From the NCBI GenBank assembly GCA_023079485.1, contig CM041108.1, positions 2,976,001-3,040,000 on the forward strand: 64,000 nt of DNA, given 5' to 3'. The notes beneath the pieces were generated by a model. It saw only the letters and a program-made list of their open reading frames with translations. It was not told the origin of the DNA and did not search any database. Origin of the DNA: Archilochus colubris. Lineage: Eukaryota; Chordata; Aves; Apodiformes; Trochilidae. This document shows positions 25,001-37,322 of the stretch, piece after piece. The position numbers and the translations under genes were made by a program. The first letter of the stretch is position 1; each line of letters starts with the position of its first letter.

Positions 25001-28000
25001 CCTTGCCAGGATGATGGGAAAGGTCTCCGGGCTGCTCTCAGCACTGCAGCCCTCTGCAGGTGCCCAGGCATGTCCCCAGCTTCCCTGGACATGCACACAC
25101 TGAGTCCCCAGGACAGAAAGCAGCTTGCTTAAATATTTAACCAAACCATATGGCGAGTTAGACGTTGGAAGGTGTTCAGTCAGGTGATATATGTCCTTAC
25201 GGATCCAAACATATGTGCTTGCCTACACAGATATATTCCCTGGTGCACAGACACCCTCCTGCCACTGGCACAGTCTGTATCCCCTCTGTGCTTTCCCCTC
25301 CCAACACCTGTCCCAGTGCCAGCACACGTGCAAAACCTCATGGATCATGCCCAGACCCCTTGGCCCTGCCTTTTCCTGCCATCTTTACTTCCCCATCCCT
25401 CTTCCTTGCATGCAATGACCACGCTGCTGCCCCTGCTTCCCTCTCCCTGACACTCTGTCCCTGCTGCTGTCTCCTGATGCACCCTTGGAGTGGTTGGGCT
25501 TCTCCAGCATCCCAAAGTTCAGCCCCACATCAGGCAAGAGGCAAAGTGACCCTGAGAATCAAGGAAGCATAGATCTGGAGCAACTTCTCCTCCAGACAGG
25601 GAAAGAGCCACACCAAGTTGGAAGCCTTCAAGGAGTAATTGCATTTTTTTTTTTTTTTTTTTTGCCATAACCATCTCCTTTCTACCCATGTCACCTTTCC
25701 AGCCCTGCAAATCCCTTCTTATGGGGGAATGGGGCAGATTGGGTGCTTGCAGCCCCTCCTGGTAAACCTAGCAGGACTTTGCTTCCCCCATCATAAAACA
25801 TGCAAACCTCCATCTTCCAGCATGAGCCACACCTGCTCCAGATCAAAGGAAACAACAAAGAACACCTATGAAAGCATCTCAAAGGAAGAAAAAAAGAGGG
25901 AGATTCGGACTTGTGTTCTGCAGGTGATCTGTGGTGTGCAGAGGCAGCTTCCTGAACATCAGCCTGGTGCTGCTCCTGCTTTCCCAAAAAGCCTCTTCCC
26001 TCCATCACCCCCAGACTTCCCCAGCCAGGAGCTGAGGCTGCTGCAGTGCCAGGCACCTCCATTGTGCATTCTCCCTCTTTTGTGCTCACAACCTTTCTGC
26101 CTTTTAAAGTCAGAGAGCAAATGGAGACACCTGGGCCTTCAATTATAGGTGTATTATAATGGAGGTTTAAATCAGTTTGTGCCACTCTAACCCAAGAGGA
26201 AAGCAGAGTATCCTTCCATCGTATCAACACAGCTCAGGAAGCACCTTGAAGTCCTCGGGGTGCAAAAAAAAAAAGGGCAAACACAGCCTCAGAGCCTTCT
26301 GTGGGTCACACAGGCTGATATACAACCCCCTGACAATTCCAGGTGCTGACTTTTCCCCCCAGGGCTCCCCATCACCCCCTTCCCCACCATTCAGCTCGGC
26401 TCCGCTGAGCCCCTCCTGCACAAACCTGGAGGCAGCCAAAGAGGAGAAGGCTGGAAACGAAGAGGACACATGTAACAACCTTAATAAGCAATTAATAAAT
26501 AACTAATGGCAATTGCTGTTGGCAAGCAGGGCGTAATGAGATGTGTCATACGGCACCGAGATGTGTCTAAATGATTTCCCTCGTCGAGAACGGCTCCCGT
26601 TGCAGCAAAGCTCTCCTGAGCTTGGAGGACACCAAATTTTTTATGCTCGTCTCTGCAGCAGGTTCTATGGCACAGCAGCATCATAACTCAGAGGAGGAGG
26701 GGGGCAGACAAGACGTTTCCAATCATTCATTAGTAAAGTATTTGTGAACGCTGGTGTAATTCACCGCAGAAGCAGCAGGGCTGCTGCAGACAAACTTTAT
26801 AGCTAAGAGCCAAAAGGGAGCCCAAGCTGATGCCACTTACGACAGCATAAATCAGCAACAGTCCTACTGCAGTCAACAAGGGATATGCCAGAATAAACGT
26901 GGAACAAAAAGGAGGGTTGAGGCTCCAGCACAAGGACTTTTTTTCCTGACTTTTGGATGGGTCCATCACGAGTGTTGCTACCCTGAGGAGCTGAGGTGCT
27001 GCCTGCCTGGACTTGCTTCTGAAGGGATCAGCTTCTTTTTTTTTTTTTTTTCCTACTGCAAAAAAGGAAGAAGCACCTGACACTGAAACCCCCACCTTTC
27101 GGAAATGAAGCAACAGCCTATTTATTAACAAGCAGGTTTAGAGCATGCAGAATCCATCACTGAGGTCTGGGAGAGTTCTGCTTTCCTGTTCTGATACCCT
27201 GAGGAAGTCACGGCACTGCTCTGGACTTCTCTAAGAAGGAGCCCTAATGATGCTGATCTCCTTTATCAGCTACTTCATACTCCTCTTTCAAAGACAACCC
27301 AATATACCCACAACATCCAAAGCCTCAAAGAACCCCCTAAGATGGAAGAAGAAAGCTTTTGCATTGCCACCCCTGATGAAACACAGATGAACAAGGACTG
27401 CTCGACAGTTCAGCTCCCTGTCTAGACAGATCTCATTTTCAGCTCCACACACTAGCAAGGAACCAGCTTCCAGTTTTTGCACCCTGAGCCACCTGGGACT
27501 CCTCGCTGTGAGGCATGCAATGCCTGATAAAAAGCAGAAAATTGAAGAATCTGAAAACCTGAAGACACCTGCATCATCTTGCCAGCATTATTGACACCTC
27601 TCCTCCAGGTGCGACAGCCGCGCTCACAACTGCCTCCATGGTGACCATCAAAGTGACAGCGACTCTGTGTCACCCTGCCTGGGGATGCAGAGTCCCCAGC
27701 TCTGCCCCTCTTGTCCCACCAGACACCACAGAGGCTCCACTAAAGCCCCTGGGGAGAAGTTCCAGCGTGGGGGACGAGCTGCAGAGTGCCAAGGGTGCCC
27801 GAGAAAGTTTGAACATGACTCCTCGTTAATACCGAGCTTGTCAAACACATCACCTAGAAATGCTGGATGTCTTTATTAGATTCCTTTATCTCCCCCTGAG
27901 ATCTGAGGGACAGGACGAGATGATTCTCAGTGGAGATGTCATCATCCAGAAACTAATTAAAGGCTGCGCGGGAAGTCGGGCCACGCACACTCTGGAGAAC

Positions 28001-28349
28001 AAAACCGCATTAGCAACCCGAGCTGAGAAAAATATTACATCTGAACTTCAGATCACAAAGGGTGAGCTAGGGATTTCACAACAACTCTCCTCTCCTCTTC
28101 TTTCCTCCTCCATGTCCCCACACTCCCTCATCCTCGACAGCCATCCCCCAGCAGAAGGAAGCCACCTGGGATCTCAGGCTTGTCTGGGTCTGCCATCTCC
28201 TGAGGACTGCAGGACCCGAGTCACATTCCAGCAGAAAATCATGATCTGTGGATTTTCCTTTTATTTTTGTGTTAGAAAAGCCTCCTTGTTACGGGTGAAT
28301 AAGCAGCAGAGAAGGATGGCTCAATGCCTGCACTGCTCCCTGCTCCAGA

Positions 28350-28440
28350 GGAGTCCTGGGCAAAACACTCTGTCTCTTTGCTCTCATCTCTCTACCAGTG
28401 CAATAACAAGAATTTCTCTTCCTTGCAGGCTTACTAACAA
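28350..28440 (-). mobile_element. Possible MIR-like SINE fragment
   Basis: The sequence cctgggcaaaacactctgtc, a pyrimidine stretch, and later cttccttgcaggcttac parallels the reverse complement of the MIR 3' half. The match is weak, and other ancient SINEs are possible. Confidence 0.4.
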
Positions 28441-28560
28441 GACAACAGTGTATAAGATGAGAAGATAACCAGAGTCTATGGTCACAGAAACTATAGCTGG
28501 GGACATTCCTTCATGGGGACAGTCCTGCTAGCCACATGTGGCTAGGGCTCATGTGAGCCA

Positions 28561-28600
28561 AGATGCCCAGATCTAGTTTAAGATGCCCAGATCTAGTTTA
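28561..28600 (+). repeat. Perfect 20-bp tandem duplication
   Basis: The unit agatgcccagatctagttta occurs twice head to tail at 28561-28580 and 28581-28600 with no mismatch. It is too short to assign to a family. Confidence 0.95.
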
Positions 28601-28801
28601 AGACACGCATCCCGAGTGGATGTGCCAGCAAATAGGACTTCCCACCAAGTTGGAAGCCCCTGTCCCAACCAGCAGCAAGTCTATAGGATATTTCCCACCT
28701 GGTGCATCAGCACATCTGTCCCACTAACCTCAGCCCGAAACCTCAGCTCCTCTCCCCAGAACTGAGCAGAGGACCAAGGGCCATGCCCCACATCCACTGG
28801 G

Positions 28802-29106
28802 TGTAGCGGGAGGAGCCCTTCTTGCTCCTAGGGCTGATCCTGAGGCCTCGGGGTTTAGCCCATTCCTGGACGATGTCCTAGGGCTGTTCCTGGGGCTCCG
28901 GGATCTACCCCTTACTTGCCTGCTCCTGGGGCTCCTCGAGCTGTGGGCTTCTCCATCCTCACTGAAGAGTGAGAGCTCTCTCCATGGGTGTCAGCTGCTC
29001 TCTTATTGGCCCCCTGCTCCTGCACATGCTCAGGAGGGAGGCCAGACACAGGTGAACCCACACCCACTCATCAATAACTCAGGGCACCTGGTCCTGTCTC
29101 ACTACA
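28802..29106. mobile_element. Solo LTR, copy 3 (305 bp, TSD actggg)
   Basis: This is the third copy of the TGTAGCGGG...CTCACTACA element in the same direction as the others. It differs from copy 2 by one inserted base and about two substitutions by eye. Perfect 6-bp target duplications actggg lie at 28796-28801 and 29107-29112. No gag, pol or env sequence is nearby. Confidence 0.9.
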
Positions 29107-29422
29107 ACTGGGCAGGTCCTGCTCCCAGCCCCACTCCCAGACAGAGGGGGCTCCCCCTGTGCCCCCCAGCTCTCCATCCAGCAGGAGCAGGCATCAGCTG
29201 AGCACACCAAACCCTGCCACTTCCCTCATCAAAAGGGACCCGAGAGGAACAAAGGAGCTCAAACATCTTTTCCAAAGATAAATCAGCTGCTCTAATGCAG
29301 CCTGCATCTCCAATGAATATAGGGCAGGTGTCTCTGAAGTGAAGCATTAGTTAAAATGATGCTCTTTAAATTACATTTCAGCTATTTCAGGCAGACAGGT
29401 TGCGTGTGGGTTGGGCTGGGGC

Positions 29423-29447
29423 TTTTTTTTTTTTTTTTTTTTTTTTT
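29423..29447 (+). repeat. Poly-T run of 25
   Basis: This is an uninterrupted homopolymer of 25 T, one of several long A/T runs in these introns (others at 23419, 25644, 57280 and 61819). No retroposon body is recognised beside it. Confidence 0.95.
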
Positions 29448-30582
29448 ATGATCTATCTAGAGGCTTAAAAAGACACACAGAGAAATAAATCTCCCTTCCA
29501 TTAACAACACACTATGCTCTTGCATATTTGTTCTTATCGCCACGCTCTCGCTCTCGTGCTCCCTCTCCCTCGACTCCAGCACAAAGTGAGTGTTTATGAT
29601 TACACTTTCCATGCTGACACTAATCTAATTCCAGGAGCTCCTGCCCAAGGAGAACACGGCAGCTCACCCACCCGTGCAGGAGGATGAGCAGAACTCCCCC
29701 TAATCTGCACTGGGTGGTTTTACTTTAAAAACCACGGTGTTAATTACAGCTGAAAGCCAATTTTTTTCAACTTCTGGGTCTGTCTGTGTCCTTTTTGCCT
29801 CTTTTTATGCAACTCCTCCCCTCCCAACCTCCTCTATGACATCTTTGACACCCTCAGATCTTGCTGTACTGACAAGGAACAAACCCACAGCCTTTGCCCC
29901 ATGGGGCCCTTGATAAACTCGTGAGAAAGGAGGCAGCAGACAGGTGTAGGATGCATCCTCAGCTCTACTGGACATCACCACTTGCAAACTTCCTTCAGGC
30001 CCTATGCCAGCATCTGGGGAGGCATGAGGAGAGAGAGGTGGATGTGCAGGGAGCAGGGCTGGGTGCAAACAATGTCAAACCAAGTCCCCATCACCACTGG
30101 TCCCTAAACAGTCCCTTTCATCCTGTCCTTCCTCCTCACAACAAGCTACAGCCCTTGCTTGCCCTCCTCAAGCACCAACCAAATCCTTTGCTTCTGCTTG
30201 GGATGCTTCTTCCCATGACCACCTTTGATCCTGGTGCCAAATGAATGGATTAGGCAGGGAGCACAGCCCTGTTGCTCTCTGATGAGGTGCTCTGAAAGCT
30301 GCTCCTCATGACCATCCTCTTGGTTCACCCCTTTATAAACCAGGAGGCCCAGCAGTTCCAAGTCAACATCAGGTGAGGAGATCTATGCCTCCAGATGCTG
30401 CTGCTCCTCCTGTCCCCATGGGAAAACATCTCTCCACGTGAGATTTGCAAACCCATCCAATGCTCCAGCAGAGGCTGCTCTACCTTCCCCAACCTGTCCT
30501 GGTCCCCTCCTTCCTCCCTTGAGTCATTTCTTTCTCTAGCCCTGTTATTTCTCAGGAGCTGCCAGTGGCATGGGCATTAATA

Positions 30583-30662
30583 ACCCTATCATCAAACACC
30601 TGGTGAGATGAGGCAGCATTATCATCCCTGCTTTACGGATGGAGAACCAAGGCGAGAAAGGG
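30583..30662 (+). mobile_element. MIR-like ancient SINE fragment
   Basis: Motifs in MIR order are visible: taaccctatcatc, ggtgagatgagg, attatcatccctgctttac, ggatggagaacc and gcgagaaag. They correspond to the MIR core segment that reads tattatccccattttacag in my recall. Confidence 0.55.
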
Positions 30663-30687
30663 AGAAATGAACCAAAAGCATCAGTTT

Positions 30688-30708
30688 GGATGGATGGATG
30701 GATGGATG
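30688..30708 (+). repeat. (GGAT)5 microsatellite
   Basis: Five tandem ggat units followed by a partial unit, uninterrupted. Confidence 0.95.
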
Positions 30709-33700
30709 CTCCATCAGCCTCTGCTCTTCAGGGCCAAGGTTATCGCTCAGTCATCAGGCTCTGGAGAGCACAGCAGGATGGCCACCTGCACTTAAAACTT
30801 CATTGCCAAATCTCAAGCTCACTAGGTTATGTTTAAGGGACTTAAAAACAAAAGGAGGAAGGAGCAAGACAGGGCCAGCAGCATGCCCAGAGCATGCAGA
30901 GGCTGTTCTGTTCCATTAGGACTGTTCCTACATTTTCCATTTCTCCTAAATGAAGCCCTGAAGCCTTCTTCTTGGCCACCCCCATGCCTCTGAGAAACCA
31001 GAAAAGCTGCAGGGAGCTCTCTCCCTCCAGAGCATCCTTTAATTTCCCTATTTGTCTTTCTAATCCCCAGCCTCATCACCAGCCCTAACTATTCTCTGTG
31101 TGTTTTCCACAGAAGGACTATTTTTACTCCTTGCTTCCTCTGCCTCCTTCTCCTCCCATTTTGGAGGCTCTTTATCCACACTTTCCTTTCTTTCCTTATC
31201 CGCAGTTCCCTTTCTTTCCTCTTCCCCTTTCATTTGAAAAACCTGTGGTTCTCTGACTCAAAATCATTACTGTTTTTAACTTGGCTTGAGCCTCTTTAAT
31301 TAAGTTACTTTCCATTATTTTTTATCTAGTCCATTTGTCTACATCCTTCCCCCCTCCTTCTCCACTACCCACACCCTCCCTTCTTTCTTCCTTTCCTCCC
31401 CAAGGCAGGCTGGGTATGAAATCTTACATTTCCATTTGGCTAACAATCACTTTGAATTTTTAAATGCTATTAAATTGGATCACACCAGTCAGTGAACTGG
31501 AGTTGCCGAGCTGTGATATTTACTTGTGCCAGTCAAAGGGAAATGAAATTGGAGGGAGGAGGAGGGAAGGCAATGGGGGAGCCCAGATTTATTCTGCCCG
31601 TGGTACTTGCAAACAGACAGAATCCCTTTGGAATTTTTCAGCGAGTTCAAAGGAAACTCTTAGGCTCAGCCATGGATGTATTGTAATGTCTTTAATAAAT
31701 CAATTACTTGTTGGCTGGGAAGTGTCACTGCATCTCCAATCCTTGTAATCACCTCAGCCTGGCAGTGTTTTAAGTGCTGAAAAACCAGGGAGGTAGATGA
31801 GGAGCCAGAAGAAGCATCAGCAAAAGACAGAAAGCACTTCTGCTCTCTCTTGCCAAAAAAAAAAAAAAAGACTGAGAGATGCAGAAAGCATTTTGCAAAA
31901 CCACACCTGGCCCAGTGACCCAGTACCAGGGTAAGGAACTCACAGTACCAGAGGCCCCAGCACCGTGCAGGGCTCACCCTTCCCAGGAGGCAAAAGTTTG
32001 GGAGGGATGAGCACAACAGGTTCACCAGGAACCCCAAGTGTTGAGGCTCTGGTGATGGGAAGAGCCTTGTGCTGCACATTAATTAGGGACTTGAGTTCTG
32101 TCCTCCTGCCTTAGGGAGGCTGCTGCTAGTTCTATTTTACTCAAAGAGGCTTTTCCCACTCTAAAGAGAGCAGGATTTTGATTACAAAGCAGTCCTGGCC
32201 AAATCCAGCTCCCCCTCCCTGCTGACAATCCCCTCCCCTCCACAACAACCATCATCCAAGCACTAAGAGACAGCAAAGCTTTTCAGAAAGTAATGAACTC
32301 TGTTTGGAGCTGAGGCAGGAAGGGTTTAATGCTCAGCTGGGAAGCTGGGTGAGGCCATCAGTTAGATAGCCCTGCTGCTGAAGGAGCAGAAAAAAAAAAA
32401 AATTAGAATATTTCAGACAGAGTCAGCCAAAAAGAAAAGATTGGGAAGGAAAACACTGCGAGAGATTTAATTCCATGAGCCGAGAGAAGTGTTTGCAAAA
32501 GAGGAGGAGGATCAAAGGCTGAAGCTCCCGGGCTGGCTGCAAGGAGGAGGGATTACAGGGAGGGCAAAGCATGGAGAAGACATCTCAGTGATGCCCAGCC
32601 TGAGGCTGGTCCAGGCAAGGACAGTCCCAGGTTCAAACTGGGGAGCCCGTTTGCTGAGGGCTCACTGGTGGGGAGGCTTTAGTAGCATCGGGGTGGACTG
32701 AGATCTGCTCAACTCATTGCACAGGGTCTGCCACCTCCACTGCCTCATCCCACATCTCTGCCAAGGTTTTTGCTTTTTTGTTCTCTGCTTCCCACTTTTC
32801 CACCCCTTTCTCCTTTGCTAAACCTCTTTCTCCTCCACAGCACCACCAGGAGAGTCAGGAACAGAAGGACAAAACGCTCCTGATTTTTCAACACAACTTC
32901 TTTTTTCCAAGCTTCAACCTCTCCTTCAAAACCCAAGCAAGGAAAACGTGGAAAAAAAAACCCATTTTCCCCCTTTCATTCTCCTAGGGCTCAGCATCCC
33001 CCTCCAGCCCATCCTTAAGCTCATGGATATTTACTGGAGTTTTTCTAGCACTCAGTGCCCGCCGCAGGAGGTGGCAGGGCTGGGCCAGCTCTTCAGCAGC
33101 TGTTCCCTTGGCCTCTCCTTTATCTCCAGCATTGTGTTCACATCTGCTTCCCCCTCTGCCTCTTTCCCTGCTGCTGGGAGCCTGCTTTTAAATCACTGCT
33201 CAGCATGCTGGCTGCCAGGCCTGGGTCCCACGCCCCATTTGGATTGGTATCCAAAAGCTGTTTGCAAGCCTCCCCTTGCTTTTTATTTTTTCTCCTTCTT
33301 TTTTTTTTTTTTGTGTTGTTTTATATATCCTCCTGAACCTGCCAGCACTGCCACACTGCTTTCCCCTCCTCCCTTTTGGCCACTGGGTTTTATCTTGGCT
33401 CTGGAAAGACATTCAGACACCTGGTTGCTGGCAGGGAGAGGCTGGCTGCATGCAGCTCTCTGATAGGGATAGGGAGCGAGTGGCATGGGTGAGTGTGACC
33501 CACTTAGGCTACCAGGGACATGTTGGTGGCCACCTGTACCACCCCTGCCCAGCTAGTGGCTTTTTGGAGCCTGGCACTGATGCCAATCCCACCACCCACA
33601 TCTCTCAGGCTTTGCTTGGAGCCTTGGCCGAGGTCAACTTCTGGATTTGGAGGGTGGAAAAGAACAGCTTTGTGCAGTGTCACCCAGGAGCAGTGTTTAA

Positions 33701-35805
33701 AAAGATGGATTTAGGACAAGCACCTTCACTCCCTGCTCCTCAGCACAGCACTTTTGGCAGAACAAGGCAGCCAAAAACCCCAGGGAGCAGAGTGGGGCAC
33801 GGGGGGGATGCCTGGCTGTCCCTCTGCCTCCAGACTAAAGTTCCCTTTCAAGCTTGCAGTCTCACCACACTATCAAAAAAAGAGAGGGCTTCCTCCAGCC
33901 AAAACCCCACAAACTGCCCTGGAAACCTCAGCTGATGCCTCCCCAGCCTCCTTCCACACATGGTCAGTGCAAGATTACAAGCCAGGATTCCCCACAGATG
34001 CCACTTTTGATGGCAAAAACTGGACCAAAGAGCCCAAATTCCCTTGGGCAGAGCCCTCTGTTCCTGCTCTCTGGCTCCACGAGCCTTTGCAACAGGTTTT
34101 TACTTCTGGACTCGTCTCCACGGGGGATTGGCCAGAAAAATCAGCTCTAAAGGCCAAAAAAGAAGAGCCAGATTAAAGTATCAACTCTGAATTTATGCTC
34201 AGGACTTAAGGTTTAATAATGCAACAGAAAAATCAATATTTAATAAAGCAAATGATGGAGAAAAAAACACCGAATGGGAGATGAGGTGCTGCTCATGTTT
34301 TCAAACATGCACGTCCTGCAGGAGCAGGTTTGGCAGGAGGGATGCAGGACCAGATTGTCACCAGGAGCTGGCAGGCAGGACACCCCAGGTCCCACAGATT
34401 CCAACTTGGGTGTCAAGGGAGCTCATGGGTCTTCTATTAAAGGACAAACAAGGAATAACTGCAGTGGTCAGAGTCCAAATACCCATGGAAAGAGATCAAA
34501 TGCTGATGCACGAGAGGAGCTGAGCTGCTGCTGGGCTGCCCAAGGCCAGCTTTGGGTAAGGGCTGGGCTGGTGAAACACAGGCAGGAAGCAGCATGGCCA
34601 AATTCAGGTCCCAACCACACTGAGAAGAGCTGTCAAGGGATGGAGATGTCCTGACAAGTTGGGAAGGAGCAGAGGGGCTCAAAGCACAGGATGCATCCCA
34701 CTGTGCAAAGCAGAAGAGGTGGTGATGAAGGCAGTTCATGGATGCCAGAGAACACCAAGCCCAGGAGGCATGACAAGTGCACATCCCCGGGGCGTGTTGG
34801 GCCCAGGAGGGACACGGGATGGATGCGGCAGGGATGTGGCCGGGATGCTAGGGACAGATCTGCAGCTCAGACTCCCTCCCCTGGAGGCTGGAGCAAACTG
34901 CAGCGAGCTCACGCGTGGCACCTGAGCTTTCTGCGACCCGACAGCCACCCCAGCAGCCAGATGCTACAGTGCCAGATTTGGGGTGACCCCCTTGAACCAG
35001 GGCCGAATGAGCAAGCCTGAGGAGCTGATGCCCCAAGACGTTCGATCCTGCAGCCCCTGAGCTGTACCCGACCTCCCCTCTCCCACAACTGGGGCTGCAC
35101 AAATCACTGCTGCCTGATGAACCAACCAGCACTGTGACAACAAACACTTTTTGCAGCAACCATCCTCCCCTGTCTCCCTACCCCTTTCCCAGCCCTGACA
35201 GGAGCTGTGCTGCCAGCTGGGAATAGGGACACTTTTCCCTGTGCCCACCCAGGCGATGGGAAGTGCTACCTGTGGTGTGCAGCTCGGGATGCTCCAAGAC
35301 CCCTGGCCCCACCTCACGAAGTTTGTCTAAATCCTCTACTGTCTCCCTTGTCCAGGTATCCGTGCTCAGCTCCCCCTGGAATACCCTGGAATGAAACCCC
35401 CTCCCAGCACTAGCCAAGTTCCTGGCTGCCCCTGCAGCCCAGCAATCGTTTGGAGCTTGTGCCCGGATCCTTTGCGATGAAAGATGACATAAATATAAAA
35501 CGTTATCACTCCATAACAGCCACACGCTATAAAAACGCCGGGCAGAAGGATCTGGAACGAGATGGAGGCAGAGCTTTAAATCCTTCCCTGCAGAGTTACC
35601 GCCGCTAAAACAACAGCCCCTGCCCTGACGAGCTCCGGCGAAGAGGAAGAAAGACCCCGAGAAAAGCCCCGCGATTGTGGAACAGGGTGAATAAGGTGAA
35701 CACACAGCAGCGGAACCTTCCCCGTGCTGATAACCCCGGGGTAACCGCGGTACCGGCGCGCCAGCGCCCCTCTCCTCCCATTTCCCCCCCGCCGTGATGC
35801 TCGGG

Positions 35806-35819
35806 GTTGCCATGGCAAC
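35806..35819. promoter_or_regulatory. X-box-like palindrome 1
   Basis: gttgccatggcaac is a perfect 14-bp palindrome matching the RFX-family X-box (two GTTGCC half-sites around AT as GTTGCCATGGCAAC). RFX factors are known to bind such sites upstream of ciliary and neural genes. Binding here is inferred. Confidence 0.6.
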
Positions 35820-35992
35820 GGCGATGCCGCTGGTCCCAATATTCCCCCCACAACGAGCTGACTCTGCTCCCGCGCTGGCGATAACAATGCTGTTACTGTA
35901 GTAACATTCCGTTGTCGAGGTCTCACTGTTCCCCCCTTTAATTTTATCGCCGTAAGATTAAATTGCAATAATGTTATTGAGCCGCCATTAGC

Positions 35993-36006
35993 GTTGCCAT
36001 GGCAAC
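35993..36006. promoter_or_regulatory. X-box-like palindrome 2
   Basis: This is an exact second copy of the 14-bp palindrome, 187 bp after the first, inside the same CpG-rich block. Its flanks differ from those of copy 1, so it is not simply a recent duplication of a larger segment. Confidence 0.6.
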
Positions 36007-37220
36007 AATAACATTAAGGTAGCGGAGCTCCCGTTACAGCGGTCTGACCGTTCCACCACAAATATTTTAATGTAGTAAAACAAAAGAGATTACTGCAGTA
36101 ACATTAAACTGCAGTGACCTCATTAAACCACCACCCGACTCCATCACGCTGAGCAATGGGACTTTGGAAACTGGATGGGGAGGTGCCCAGCCTGCACTGT
36201 CACCCCTTTGGCTGGAAAATCCATAGAGATGGAGAGTGACCTGCCGCGCAGGGGGTGACCAGGAGATCTGCAGACAGCTCAAGTCCTCCTCCAGCCCTGC
36301 CTGGAGAGCAGGAGGGATTGGCTGAGCTGCTGTGGAATGGCTGGGGTGAGATGGGTGAGCTCCCCACAAAACCTTTTGGAGAGGAAGGGGGTGAGCAGGG
36401 CCACGCGCTCAGAAAGGTTCAAAGAGAAGCAAAGCTCTTGGTTTCTAGAAGAAGACTGATCAGAGGGAGTAGCTCAGAGTCCTGCTGAGCTCACCTTGCT
36501 GCCACAAAGGTGCAGGAAGCTGTGGATGGGGAGGAGCAGAGCCACAGGGGTGTCAGGGGGATAAACAGCCTTGGTGGGCACTGCTGTGCTGTCCCTATAT
36601 CTATGGGGACCAGCCCCAGAGGGTTGGTGTTGGCCCCACAACACCCCAGATCACAGCAGCAGCAGGGGAGAAAAACAGAGACATTCACCACAGCCTTGGT
36701 GTAAGCCAAAAAGCAAAGCAGGGAGGAAATGGAAGGGGTTGTGTGTCCTGTGAATCACTGGTTCTGCCTTCCCCTGGCTCCATTCTCCTGCCAATTCTTT
36801 CTTAGGAACAGGATACATCTTCCCATGGGGCTGGTGCTGGGGTGCCAGGCAGGCATGGAGGGTTCCTTCCCTTTACCATCACCTCTCCGAAACCAACTTG
36901 CTCCCTTTCTAAGGACACCAGATAACACACCAAAGCACTGCTCACCTCCCCATCCCTCCCACTTGTCACTAGTGGGGCTCACCCACACCCTCCAGGAAGC
37001 AGCAGGAAGGGGACACCTTCTCTGTGGGACAAAGAGTGCCTGGGTCCCCCCAGCAGCAGGGGCAGCACATAACTGGGGCAGCTGCTCAGAGCAAGCGCTC
37101 CCAGTTGAGGCTCTGGAGTCTCTGCTTTCCCCCTTCCCCACCCCATGCTATAATTGCTAATTAATAATAACGTTTAGCTCTCAGATAGCTTGTTCCATCT
37201 TCAAAGACCTCTGTCGACAC

Positions 37221-37322
37221 TAATGAATTAATCCTCATCAACCCCCCTTGTGAAGTAGGTGACAATTATTATCTTTGCTTCACAGATGTTAAATTGATTT
37301 GCAAAGAGGTCAAGTGACTTGG
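37221..37322 (+). mobile_element. MIR-like ancient SINE fragment
   Basis: The clearest MIR-type match in the window reads taatgaattaatcctcatca, then cttgtgaagtaggtgac, attattatctttgcttcaca and gatgttaaatt, and ends in gcaaagaggtcaagtgactt. Block order and spacing agree with the MIR core and 3' region. Confidence 0.7.

Larger units (their letters stand above)
35521..36052. promoter_or_regulatory. Intronic CpG island with RFX-like palindromes
   Basis: By eye count about 40 CpG dinucleotides occur in roughly 530 bp, while flanking intron sequence is CpG-poor. The block starts with a TATAAAAA box on the plus strand (35528-35535). It contains two identical 14-bp palindromes (35806-35819 and 35993-36006), an 11-bp inverted repeat and several taacatt/aatgtta motifs. 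No exon is recognisable in it. It could be an enhancer, an internal promoter of NTM, or a promoter for an antisense RNA. The sequence alone cannot decide. Confidence 0.5.

Noticed and set aside
35178..35813. 211-codon minus-strand open frame at the CpG island
   Set aside because: The composition is unremarkable, no family is recognised and it ends inside the CpG-rich block. High GC lengthens open frames by chance.
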